Shown in pieces: positions 37,153 to 48,035 of a DNA stretch of 64,000 nt. Both the position numbers and the translations under genes were made by a program. A model generated the notes under the pieces. That model was not told the origin of the DNA, did not search any database, and worked only from the letters and a program-made list of their open reading frames with translations. The stretch is from Caprimulgus europaeus (lineage: Eukaryota > Chordata > Aves > Caprimulgiformes > Caprimulgidae): contig OU015540.1 of assembly GCA_907165065.1 (NCBI GenBank), positions 3,766,001-3,830,000 of the forward strand, given 5' to 3'. Each line of letters begins with the position of its first letter. Position 1 is the first letter of the stretch.

Positions 37153-39723
37153 TTCTCAGTTCTCTCTTATCCTCCACCAGCGTGTGCTGCTTTGCTGAGC
37201 TCTCTCAGCCTCATGCTCGAGACCACTCTAATTTGATGGTGAGGTGATGAGGTCAGGGAAGAAAAAAAATCATTCTCGATGCATTTGTGAAAAATAGGTG
37301 TTTGGGTAATGACCTCACGGGGAGGGAGGCTGCAGAGTGAGCTGGTTTCCTACCAGTGAAACCACGGGAGGCAAAGGAGGAGGATCGTGCGAGTGCCCCA
37401 GCCGCGGGGAAAGCTTAATTCGGTGGCTGTGATTGCGGACAACGGGCACATCTGTAGGAGAGCAGGCTCCCTCCCCCACTGCTCTCAGTAGGGCTTGCTT
37501 GTTTAACTTTATCTCACAGAGAAAATTATAAAATGAAAAAAAAAACCCAAAAAACAAAACAAAAAACCCACTACCCTGTGGTTTCTCTCAGCTGCAGCAC
37601 AAAAATGCCCCAGCAGAGCCCAGAGTCTGCCGGGGACTGAAACCCCCACCTGAGCCCAGGTATTGCCATTGGGATGAGGGGCAGTGAAGTGGATCACCCC
37701 ACAGCCCCACTGCTCTGCTGGGACCCCGCTGCCTGCCCACCCCAGGGCCGGGCAGGATGGACCTGGCTGTGGGAATCACCAGATCTGGACAAATCCAGAC
37801 ATTGCACTCACCATCTGCTCTCCAGCACTGTGAGGAGCGAGTGGATGTCCCACACCCCATTTCCACCCTGGGCTGGTCAAAACCCCATTGCCTAGAGCAG
37901 CTGTGTCCACAAAAAAGGGAGATATTTGCCCTTTGGGAGGCTGGAGGAGGCTGAGGGTCTCACTGGGGATCCCACCACAGCAGCCCAGCCTGCCCAGATG
38001 CTAGCAATGCTCTTTTGGATCAAGCAGAGTGGGAATAGTTGAATTTTGGGGCAAAAAATTGAGACCTTTGGGATAGTTGGTGCTTTGTGAGCTGCAATCT
38101 AAACCCCGCTGCGGTCGTGGCTGGTCAGGGCTGGTGCGGCTGGATAACGTGGGAGCGCTTGTGCTCTGGTTTCAGCTCGTTTGCTTCACTGTCATTAGTT
38201 TAAATTTCCAAGGGAGTCTGGGCTTGGCATCAGAGGCTGCCATCCTTTAATTTAGCAAATGTAAAAATGGGACTTTTTCCAACTGGAGCGATTAGGAATG
38301 TCCAACTCCATTCCCCAGCCGTAGTGTCAGACGCTGGCCAGGCCATCACCCAACGCTCTCAGCCAGTGTGACTGTAGCTGAGACCTCTCACACTCATCAC
38401 ACGGGTGTGACAGCCCATCCTCACCATCCCTGCCCGTTGCTCAGCTCTGCCGGGAGCTACTGCTGGCAAAGAGCAATGGAGGGGCTGGATGAAGTAGGGG
38501 ATGTTTGCTGGGGGGGAGCATGGAGCTGTGCCCCCCGTGACACCCCTCACAGTACCCACTGAAATCCCCCCCCAGCAGTAACACCCCTTTGCCCTGACAA
38601 GGGCCTTCTCCACCTCCAGGTTTGCGTATAATGGCGCGTGTCCCCCCTAAGCTGCTTAATGAGGGTTAAGAGGCTAACGGGCTTATTACCAGCAATTATT
38701 TCCACAGCCCCACAGGTGTCCCTGAACACGGTGAGGCCCCACACCCACCCAGGAACCTGCTGCTGGTATCACCACCAACCAGCCTGGGGTGCCATGAGAT
38801 TGTCAGTGCTCAGCCGCTGCCCGAGTCAACTCGGTGGCGGTTTACAGGCTGTTTTTACACCCTGTTGCAACCATCCAGGCTGTGGTTGTGGTAGGGGAGT
38901 AGATGGGGGTGGTATCCCTATGGATACATCCCCCCCCCCACCCCGCCCTGGTCCCTATCGCTCTGCCTCCGGAGCGGCTTTGCAGCATCCCTGGGCGGTC
39001 GCCTGGAGACGGGTTGCCACAGCGACGGAGCCTGGGCTCAGCATCCCTCCAACTCTGCCGCCTTGGCCAAAGTTGGGCGAGAGAAAAATATCCTGGAGAA
39101 GGGACACGTCCCTTCCTGGGCAGCAAGTGCAGGGCTGGGGAAACTGAGGCACGGCTGGTGGAGTTGAAGACAGCTGGGAGGTGGTGGAGGAGGATTTGGA
39201 AGCTGTCTGTGGGTGCAATGGGGCAAAAAGTGGTGGAAATGGGGCTGGGGAGGGCAGGGGTTACCCACATTTGCTGAGTGGGGGGTCAGTGCTTTGTGGG
39301 GGCAGATGCTGGTGGAGCAACTTCTCATGAGTCCTGCCAGCAGCAGCGTTTGACAGTCACCATGGCAATGCCAGCCACATTCGGGCTGTCATCTGCTTTG
39401 ACATCCAGCGCGTGCTGGGATGGGCTGGAGGGGTGTGCCCACCCCAGGGGGATCAGCCACCCAGATCCCACCCAAAAACCTGGGCTCCCCAACCCAGGGT
39501 GGGGAGAGACTGGTCGTGATGCCACCAGGGATGGGGTCTCACAGGGCCACGGTGGTGGCACGGGCTGGTGCGTGGCCCTGGGGACCTGCTGCCGTGAGGG
39601 AGGGGAGGGTGAAGCCCTTTGAGGTGACACTGGCAGTGGTGTCCCCCTCCAATCCTGCCACGGAGATGTCCCCACCCCACCGAGCCTGTAATGACAGATG
39701 ATGTCCGTGGAGAGCGAGGAGAG

Positions 39724-39733
39724 GTTACGTAAC
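39724..39733. promoter_or_regulatory. GTTACGTAAC palindrome (D-box / C/EBP-type)
   Basis: This perfect 10-base palindrome contains TTACGTAA, the preferred site of PAR-bZIP and NFIL3 factors. It is followed 40 bases on by GCTTTATAAATACC, a TATA- or MEF2-like word. No transcript start is visible to link to it. Confidence 0.25.
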
Positions 39734-39972
39734 TTTGGCATTTGGAAAATTCTTTCTGCTCCCTTATCGGCTTTATAAATACCTCGAACTCGGGCCAGGC
39801 TTGGGGAGGGGGGAAGGCGATGACATGGGCTGCAGCCAGTCCCCACACTCGGGCTCATCCAGCTGCTGTGCCTCAGTTTCCCCTTCTCTACATGCAAGAG
39901 CATCCCTGCTGCACATGCTGAGAGGAGGGCTTTGTGCTGCTGGTGTGAGCAGAAGTGTGACCAGCAAATGTC

Positions 39973-40180
39973 TTTCACCTCCAACAGAAAAGGAAGGTGA
40001 TTTTTCTTCTTCCCCTGGGAAAGGCTTGAAGGTGTTTTTTGGGTCATGGCCATCATTAAATGACAAGTTCAAAGAACCAATGTCCTGCCTGTGGCCACTT
40101 GTCCTAATCCGGTGTCACATCTCCTAGGTTTTAACTTGTTGCATCCTCCTGGCTGGTCCTTCACATCCTAAAAATCTCCA
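39973..40180 (+). repeat. Copy A of an unclassified duplicated segment
   Basis: About 208 bases are closely related (roughly three quarters identical by eye) to 41866-42075 in the same orientation. Shared blocks include CCAACAGAAAAGGA, a 25-base identical core around GGGTCATGGCCATCATTAAA, and CTGGCTGGTCCTTCACATCC. I do not recognise a transposon family. Confidence 0.8.
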
Positions 40181-41865
40181 GGTCAGGGCTGTGTGGTGCC
40201 TTCACCGCTGCGCTGGCTCAGCAGGGTGCTGGTGGTGGGTGCTCACCCTGTCCTGTGTCCCCACATCACCGTCACAGCCCTCTCAAACCCTGAGCCAGGG
40301 AACAGCTGGACCCCAGCATCACTGGTGGCCACTGTGGGAGGTGTGGGGCTGGGATGTGGGGCTGGAACTGGGTCCCCCCCACCCTGCTCACATGCACTTG
40401 TGTTTATGCCACTTGCAAAGTGAATTCCCCGTGGGGATGTGGGAGGGCGGCCGGGGCCGTGTCGATAGCATCATTCACCACACACACAGCCAAGGGCGGC
40501 CGGGGCAGCGTTGTGTAACTCTCCATGTGGCTCTTCACTGGGGGCATGTCACCCTGTCCCCCCCTCCCCAATGCCACCAGACCTGGCCGCTGCCCCAGTG
40601 ACAGGCACCTTTGCTCCGTGCCCACCCATTGCCGCTGCAGCCGTGCCGGGACGCTGCCTGATGTCTGGTTTTACATCTCCAAGGGATGCCAGCGGGCAGG
40701 ACCAGCACCCTGGGGGTTGGTAGGCTGTTGTAGCTGGCAGCAGCGTGCCACTGCTTTTGCACCCCCAAAATCTTCCCTTTGTAGTGTTTTAATTTTGCTT
40801 GCTGGACTAAAAATGCCCAGCTCCTCACCCACCCATGTGTGCACACACAGCGGTGCCCGGGCTCACCAACCCTCGGCTCTGCATTGGCCTTGTTTATCTC
40901 AGGGTTACCCTGGAAGACACTTGGGGGTTGGTTTTCTTTTTAGAGCTGGCCAAAAAAAATATAAAAGGACTCCTGACATCTATTTTATTGCTCTGGTGAT
41001 CCTGCAGTGTGTGCCTGAGCGATCGCCCCAACAGCAACCTGCAAAGGCAACGCAACCGGGTGTGCACCGAACCTCACCGGTTTAAAAATGACCTTTTAAA
41101 TGCTCAGGTCTCAGCCCGTGGGGTCTGCAGATGCCCAACCCCTTAATGAAGTGATGCACAGCAGTGCCTGAGGCTGGGGCACAGAAATAATGAGAAGGGA
41201 GTTATTTTAGGGGCTTCCAGGTATGCCCGGTGGTACCTTCACAGCCACCCGTGTTTAAGGAAGGCTTCCCAAGCGAGGTGGGTGCCCTGGATGATGGTGG
41301 TGGGGTGGCCAACACCAACATCAGGCAGAGATTTGACTTCTTGCTGCCGAGGCCAGGCTGAGAGGTTCACCCAGGGTTGGTACCCACGGGCAGGGAATGA
41401 GGGAAGATTAATTGAGTCGCTGATCCCTGACGGCGAGAGGGGATGGGGAGCAGCGAGCCCCCCCGGCGTTACGCAATGCCTGTGCTAAATCTTCACCACA
41501 GCAGATAAAGTCGATCCCCAAAGTACCCCACCTTGCCTTTGCCATCCCTGCAGCTACTTGGGTTTGGGGTCATGACTGCAGCTGGGGGTGTCCGGCTCCC
41601 TGGTGACATCAGGACAGGGTGGAAAGGGCAGAAACCCAGGGCCAGAAACCTGGTACCCAGTGGGAAGGAGATTTCCTCCAACCAGGTTCAGCTGGAGGAA
41701 GGCAAACATTAAAAGGAGCCCTTGCAGGATTTAAAAGACATTGAAACTCTTGAACTGGTGTGTGTAGAGCCGTGAGCTGGAGGAAAAGGAGTGGTAGCAA
41801 AGCAACGCAAAGACCTCTTTGTCTTGAAGATGCAGGGCAGCATCACATGCATGCTGGGGGGATTT

Positions 41866-42075
41866 GTCACCCCCAACAGAAAAGGAGGGGGGATTGTTCT
41901 TCCTCCCCTGGGAAAATGCTTGAAGATGGGGTTTGGGTCATGGCCATCATTAAATGGCAAGATGAAAGAACCAAGGTCTTGCCTTGGACCACTGACTGCC
42001 TGGCCCCTGTGTCCGATCCCCCAGGTTTGAATGTGTCGCATCCTTCTGGCTGGTCCTTCACATCCCAAAAATCTC
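41866..42075 (+). repeat. Copy B of an unclassified duplicated segment
   Basis: Partner of the segment at 39973-40180, 1.9 kb away in direct orientation, with substitutions and small indels spread evenly. Weak similarity may extend upstream of both copies (a GCATC...CACATGCTG pattern). It is either an old local duplication or two insertions of one low-copy repeat. Confidence 0.8.
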
Positions 42076-42266
42076 TGAAATCCTCTTTGTGGTGCTTCTC
42101 TTCCAGTCCCCTGAGACTGACCATATCCTGGGCACATTTCCACTAAGATATCTTGGGCTTCCTACCACTGCCAGCTCTCCCTTGCCATGCCCATAATTTT
42201 TCCCCCTACCCCTTAGAAATGCCACCGAAGGTGGATGTCCCCCTTGCTGGTGGTGGCTCCCCACAG

Positions 42267-42450
42267 CCTGAGCCGAGGTGCCAGCTCCTGTACATGTAGG
42301 GAAGAAGAGAGGCTGGAGAGGCTGTAATCTGAGCTGGGGAGCAATTAACCGGGACGGCGATGTGCTGCCCGGCAAAGTCCCCTCCATCCGCTCGCTTGCT
42401 CCACCGCCGACATCTCATTCAGCATCTGCGGCTCTGGCTGTGACCGGGGG
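42267..42450 (+). other. Candidate internal 5' UTR exon of KCNJ12
   Basis: A strong donor, GGGGG|GTAAGTAGGG, begins at 42451. Upstream, a pyrimidine-containing tract ending CTCCCCACAG at 42266 could be the acceptor, giving 184 bases. A second acceptor, CATCTCATTCAG, at about 42422 would give a small exon. No good coding frame crosses it, so it would be non-coding. Mammalian KCNJ12 has a non-coding second exon, but I cannot show homology here. Confidence 0.25.
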
Positions 42451-42875
42451 GTAAGTAGGGCCAGGTGGGTGGCTCTGCCCAAGCATGGCATGTCCTTCCT
42501 CCCCACCTCCTTCCTCCTGGGGTTAAAAATCCAGTTTAGGGCTTTGCCAACACCTTAACCCATGGTGATACCGAATGGCGCTGGAAATGCAACCGCTTCT
42601 GGGGTGGAAATGGGAATTTTACCCCGGCACGGCCAAGTAGCTGGGAAAATTGCTCAGGATAACAGGACAGGGGTTGTATTTTTCCTTGATAATTCTTGGA
42701 TAAAGCAGGAATAATCGTGGGTTTAAAGCTTAAAAAAGAGTGGAGGGTGCTGAGGAAAGGTTGATGGTTCAGCTTTGCTTACATCCCATCTCTCCTTGTT
42801 GGAAAGACCTGGGCATCCTGAGTTTTTATGCTCATCCCACTTCTCTCCGTGCTTATTCCCAGTCCAAATGCTGCC

Positions 42876-42935
42876 GCGGGGAGAGCGACGCCGAGCTGCA
42901 GCCGATGCCGAGGCGCTCGGCGTCGCTCTCCCCGC
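42876..42935. repeat. Perfect 21-bp GC-rich inverted repeat with 18-base loop
   Basis: Bases 42876-42896 are the exact reverse complement of 42915-42935 (arm begins GCGGGGAGAGCGACG), separated by 18 bases. Two further pairs outside one mismatch extend the stem slightly. Each arm carries four CpGs, while the sequence just upstream is much less GC-rich. It could fold as a cruciform or RNA hairpin. It is not flanked by target-site duplications that I can see. Confidence 0.9.
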
Positions 42936-43152
42936 AGCTCACGGTTCCATCGGCTCCGGCTGGCAGCCCCATCATTCCCAACCTGCCACACATGGCACTT
43001 TCAGGATAAACATTTCCTGGGTGCTGGCTCTGCCCACACATCCAATTTTCCTTGACACGGTTCCTTGGAAGAGGTTTGTGCTGGTGACAGTGGAGTTCTG
43101 TGGGAAAACCCACTTTGGGAGTCATGGGATTTGGGGATCTTGGTATGTTCTG

Positions 43153-43197
43153 GATGGGAACCCATCATCCCTGATGGGAACCCATCATCCCTGATGG
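43153..43197 (+). repeat. 20-bp tandem duplication
   Basis: GATGGGAACCCATCATCCCT occurs twice in a row, followed by the start of a third copy. Confidence 0.95.
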
Positions 43198-43983
43198 AAA
43201 CTCACATCCCTGCTGAGGTTCTGGTGATGGTATAACTGGGGTGGAGGGCAGGCAGGAGCGTGGATCACTGATTTGAGCTCTGCCTGCAGCTCCATCGCTT
43301 TCCCTGGGATGGTTTGGGGCTGGAGCCCAGCATGTATCCAGATTTGGGAACATGGAAGGATAAGGGTAATGTGATGGAGAATTGGCACAGAGACACCACA
43401 GGGTCACCCATCCAAAAACACCCTCTGGCCCATGGGGTCCAGGGATGGGGCTTTTTTTTGGGGGGGAGGCACCCACCACAGCCCAGGCAGGGAAGGGGAC
43501 TTGTCTGGGGACTTGTTTGGGGACTTGCAGACCCCACCGGCACCGCGGGCACAGCCAGGTCAGGTGATATCACAATTCAAAGCCCCAGACACAAGTCCCA
43601 CCCAGAGGGGCTCATCTTCACCCTCCAAACACCCCGCTGACCCCATCAACCAGCTCCCTTCCTCCACTCAGCACCAGACATCTCCATCACCCATGTCCCA
43701 GCCCCAGCAGTTCCGAAAGGCTCCTGGGACACCCCTGGTCACCATGGCAGGACATGGGGAGGGGGGACACGGCATCACCACCACAGACCCTTAATTCTTG
43801 GGGCTGTGGGGCTGCCAGGAGCAGATCTCTGACGTGCTGTGGGACAAATCCTGCCGGGTCCAGGGCACCAGCAGGCTGGGAAACTTCCCCTCCCCCTGGC
43901 TAAATCCCTTCCCCGGCGCAGGACAGTAGGTTATGGGACTCGACCAGAGGTTGGATTTAAGGAGATTACAACTTCTCCCCCAG

Positions 43984-44109
43984 GATAATCTAGAAATTCA
44001 ATTAAAACTCTCTGTCTCTCACCCGGGGCTGCAGCAGGGCCACGGGGCACCCTGCACCCCGCAGCCATGGCCGGGGAGCGCTGGGGAGACCCCCCCGGCC
44101 GCACGCCAG
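43984..44109 (+). other. Candidate CpG-rich alternative 5' exon
   Basis: A consensus donor CAG|GTAAGG lies at 44108-44113. Possible acceptors include CTTCTCCCCCAG ending at 43983. The exon body is CpG-rich and contains a Kozak-type GCAGCCATGG with its ATG at 44067. Spliced to 50277 that ATG would be in the Kir2.2 frame, but the TGA at 50300-50302 stops it, so it could only be a short upstream reading frame. A G-run cluster follows downstream. No transcript evidence is available. Confidence 0.2.
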
Positions 44110-44243
44110 GTAAGGGCTGAACCCCAAATCCCAGGGTCTGACCAGAGACCCCCCCTACTCATGGAGACAACCGGGACTCTGCCCCTTCCTGGGGTGATTT
44201 ACCGGGGTATTAACACCCGTCCTCTGAGCCGGAGCCCGGCTGC

Positions 44244-44314
44244 GGGGGGGCTGCGGGGGGGTTGCGGGGAAGGGGGTGCGGGGAAGGGGGTGGGGGTACC
44301 CCGGGGGTTTGGGG
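44244..44314 (+). repeat. G-run cluster with quadruplex potential
   Basis: At least eight runs of four to seven G occur within about 70 bases, separated by short spacers such as CTGC, TTGC and AA. This more than satisfies the usual G-quadruplex pattern on the plus strand, which would be the non-template strand of KCNJ12. It lies 0.13 kb after the candidate donor at 44110. Confidence 0.8.
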
Positions 44315-47164
44315 AACGGTGTCGCGGGGGTGTCACAGTCTGACTGCATCTCCTGGGGTTTGGGGGCATCTTTTGGCAGCCTCCAGGGTGGATTGACCTT
44401 GCCAAGGCCTTCGGCCCCCCCTTGCCCTCATCCTCACCCCGGCCATGTCCTGCTGTCCGGCTGTAGGGCTGCGAGCAGACAGACAAACAGCCAGTGCTTC
44501 CCGGGAGAGCAGGATGGGATTTCAGGACACAGTGGGGAGTCAGGACTGGGGGGGTTGAGGGTGCTGTGACATTTCCCATCCCCCCCATGTCACAGCCAGG
44601 CATAGGGGACATCACCCTGGAGTGACAGGGTGGCAGTGGGGACAGACGTACAGCCCTGGGGTGCTGCTACTGCAGCGTGCGGGTGCTGGAGCGGGGCTGG
44701 GTACCAGCGCTGCTGAGGCTGGAATGGGCAGGGAGGCAGCTGGACCGGGATGCTCCATTCCACCATCATGCCATGGACTTGGGGACCAACCATGCGCTGC
44801 TTCCAAAGGGATCTTTCCCAGGATCTCTTCTGATCCAGGACACATTTAGCAGGATTTTTGGGGTGCTTAAGGACAAACCACCTGGCCCCAGCGATGCCGA
44901 GTGCTGCACGTGGACCCTTTTCTCCTCCCATGCCCGCGGTGGCATCTGCACGTGGCTTAGGGGGGACAGGGATGAGCCAGCACCTCTCGAGGCACCCCAT
45001 TGCCTCTGGGCTCCCTGCCAAAGGCTCTCTTTGTCCCCCCGTGCCTCAGTTTCCCTCCTGTGTGCCCCATCATGGCTTTCAGATGGCGATGTCTCAGCTG
45101 TTCAGTGGCACCAGGGGGGTATGTGGGGGTTCAGTGGAGGGGTATGTGGGGGTGACACAGAGGGGTCCGTGTCCATGGCTGTTTTCTGCCCATCTCCCTG
45201 CCAAAACAGAGCAGGTTTTTCTCATTAGGAATGCACTGTTTTGGGAGGCTCTTGTCTGTCCTCCCCAGCAGTGGAGGCGAAGCAGCAGGGGCTCATTTAT
45301 CCTCTGGATTTATCAGGCCTGACCCACCCCATGTTGACCCCTAATTTATTGGAAGTGCCAAAAGATGGGGTGTTGGAGGGTGGAGTTATTCTGGCAGCAG
45401 CTCTTCCCCAGCTCGGTGGAGACTGGGGGGCTGGCCCCAGGCTCCTGCTTTGCATCTCAGCTGGAGGAATCCCAACTTCTGCCTTCCCCCCTCTCTATTT
45501 TGTGGGTGCTCAGCACTGGATTGCTCCATCAGAATGGGGTGAAATGAAGCAGTTTTGGCACCCACGGCTGTACCGACATGGCCACAGCCCCGTGCTGGGA
45601 GCAGAGCTCCCTCCTCTCCGCTGACATTGCCATCCTGCTGCTGGGGCATGAAGGGCATCGCTGCGGGAGATAGCGGCGTTATCTCCCAGCACAGGGCTGG
45701 CAGCAGGACCCAGCGTGACCTCCTCGTGCTCTCCCCTCTTGGATGGTCTCCTGCCAAGGGACCCTGTGCCCCAGCTTGGCTCCTCCAAGTTCCTACTTGG
45801 GTTGATCCCACCCAAACACAGCCCAGTTCCCTGCACAACTCTGTAAGCTGGGAGAAAATCCACGCTGGGAGGGTGCAGTGGGGGGGGACAGCAGCCTGGT
45901 TGCTGTCTCTCCAGCCCCAAAACACATCCCCTCCAGAGGTACAGGGAAAGGTGTGATGATAAATCACATCGACATATTCAACCAGCTCTAACTAATGACC
46001 TCCCTGGCACTCAACACATTTTTCCCGTGGCGCTGGCTGTTCAGAATATTGTTGTAACATTTAACTCTCTTTAAAAACAAAAAAAAAGAAAAGAAGAAAG
46101 AAAGAAAGAAAGAAAAAAATTAAATAAAATTAGCTGTGCAGTTGGCAGATTGCTGGAGACACTTGGATTCTCTGCGGGAAACCGCTCTGCGGTGGGAGTT
46201 TGGTTGCTGCAGTTTAGTGGCAGGAGTTGTTGCCTCTAATGTCAGCTCATTAGCCGGGGTAGTCCAAGGCGTCGCTGCCTTCAGAGCCCGCAGGGAGCCG
46301 TGGGCTGCTCCTTCCTGCTATTAATACCACGAGGCTGTTTTCTTCCCTACGTGTTAACGCTGCTAATGCTGTACGAGACGCGTGGCACGAGCCGCAGGGG
46401 ATGGTCCTGGTCCTGCCCCACACCCAGCGTGGGTTTGTCTGCGCTGAAGCTGGGGCTGGCGGTGGGATTAAGGGGATCTGGGTATTTGGGGAAGTTTTGA
46501 GTTTGTTGTTAGGGGTAAAATTGTGATGGTCAGGGATGTGAAACTCCTGGGAAAGAGGTAGGGAGGAGGGTGGAACCACTTGTAACTCTCTCACCAGCAG
46601 CCTGGGGCAGCTCTGGTTGTGGGGAGGTGCCAGGGTGATGCTGGAGGGTGGCACTTGTGACCCAAGGGAAGCAGGGCACTGATGGGGCCGTGGATCCCAG
46701 ACAGTGCCCACAGTAGAACCCATCCAGCCCTGAGTTTCCACACCTTCACACCAGCCCTCTCCCAACCCGAGCCTCCCACGGTGGCAGCGTGGGGCTCCAG
46801 CCTTCAAATTAAAACCAAACCAAAAATTCAGCTTTCAGCGAACTGGAGAAAGCGAATTTCCAAACAAAACTGTGCTAAATAAAGTAGGAGCCGCAGGCGG
46901 CCGCCTGCTCCGACAGATCCACTTTGCTCGCCTTTATTTAGCTGCCGTCTCCCTGTGCTGCCGCTGCCACCCGGGGCCGGGGGGGTTCGTCCCCCCAAGA
47001 GCTTTGGTGGCTCCTGGAGGACTCGGTCCCATGGCCCCAGGGAATGTGGGGTCCCAGGTGGGAGCTGTGGGGTGTGGGCTGTGTCATGAGAGCTGGTCTG
47101 TCCTGGTGTCCCCCTGCAGTGAGGGGTTCCCCTATAACTGGGAGAGGGGGAAAGCCTGTGTGAG

Positions 47165-47385
47165 GTGGGGAGGTGGAGGGAAGGGAAAGGAGGGAGAGAA
47201 AAGAGAAAGAAAAAATAAGGGAGAGAAAGAGGAAGGAAGGAAGGAAGGAAGGAAGGAAGGAAGGAAGGAAGGAAGGAAGGAAGGAAGGAAGGAAGGAAGG
47301 AAGGAAGGAAGGAAGGAAGGAAGGAAGGAAGGAAGGAAGGAAGAAGAAAGAAAGAAAGAAGAAGAAAGAAAGAAAGAAAAAGAAA

Positions 47386-47422
<37 letters not shown>

Positions 47423-47526
47423 AAAAGAAAGAAAGAAAGAAAGAAGAAAGAAAGAGAAAGAAAGAAAGAAAGAAAGAAGAAGAAAGAAAGAAAGAAAAAA
47501 AAAAGAAAAAAAAAAAGAAAGAAAAA

Positions 47527-47558
<32 letters not shown>

Positions 47559-48035
47559 AGAAAGGAAAAACAAGAGAAAAGAAAATAAAAAAATAAATAG
47601 AAAAATAAAGAAATTAAGAAATTAGAGAGAAAGAGAAAGAAGAAAAGAAATAAAGGAAAGGAAAATAAAGAAAGAAAGAAGAAAGGAAGAAAGAGAGAAC
47701 AAAATAAAAAAGGAAAGAAGGAGAGAAGTTGAGAAAGAAAGAAAGAAGGGAAGAAAGAAGGAAGAAAAGAGAAAAGGTAAGAAAGAGGAAGAGAAGAAGA
47801 AAAAAGAATAATAAAGAAAATAACAGTAAAGAAAGTAATAAGAAAGGAAGAAAGAGAGGAAAAATAAAGAAGGAAAGACAAAAGAAAGAGAAAGGAAGGA
47901 AGGAAGAAAGAGAAAAAAGGAAAAAAGAAAGATGAAGAGCAGGAAGGGAAGAAGAGAGAAATGAAGAAACAGAGAAAACAAGAAAGGAAAGGAAGGAAGG
48001 AGGGAAGGGGGAAGGGGGAAGGGGGGGAAGGTGGA
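47165..48035 (+). repeat. Long polypurine tract including (GGAA)28
   Basis: About 870 bases are almost entirely A and G. A clean (GGAA)n array of about 28 units (47231-47341) is followed by irregular GAAA/AAGA runs, then GGGGAAGG-type DNA. The few pyrimidines are scattered T or C. Lys/Glu/Arg-rich and Phe/Ser/Leu-rich open frames here are artefacts, including the 335-codon minus-strand frame. Confidence 0.97.

Noticed and set aside
39325..40056. 243-codon minus-strand open frame
   Set aside because: It overlaps the unclassified duplicated segment and GC-rich DNA, shows no protein family features, and is not preserved in the partner copy.
44067..44109. ATG in a Kozak context that would splice in frame to the Kir2.2 exon, giving an alternative N-terminus
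   Set aside because: The joined frame meets the TGA at 50300-50302 before the Kir2.2 start, so it cannot produce a longer channel.
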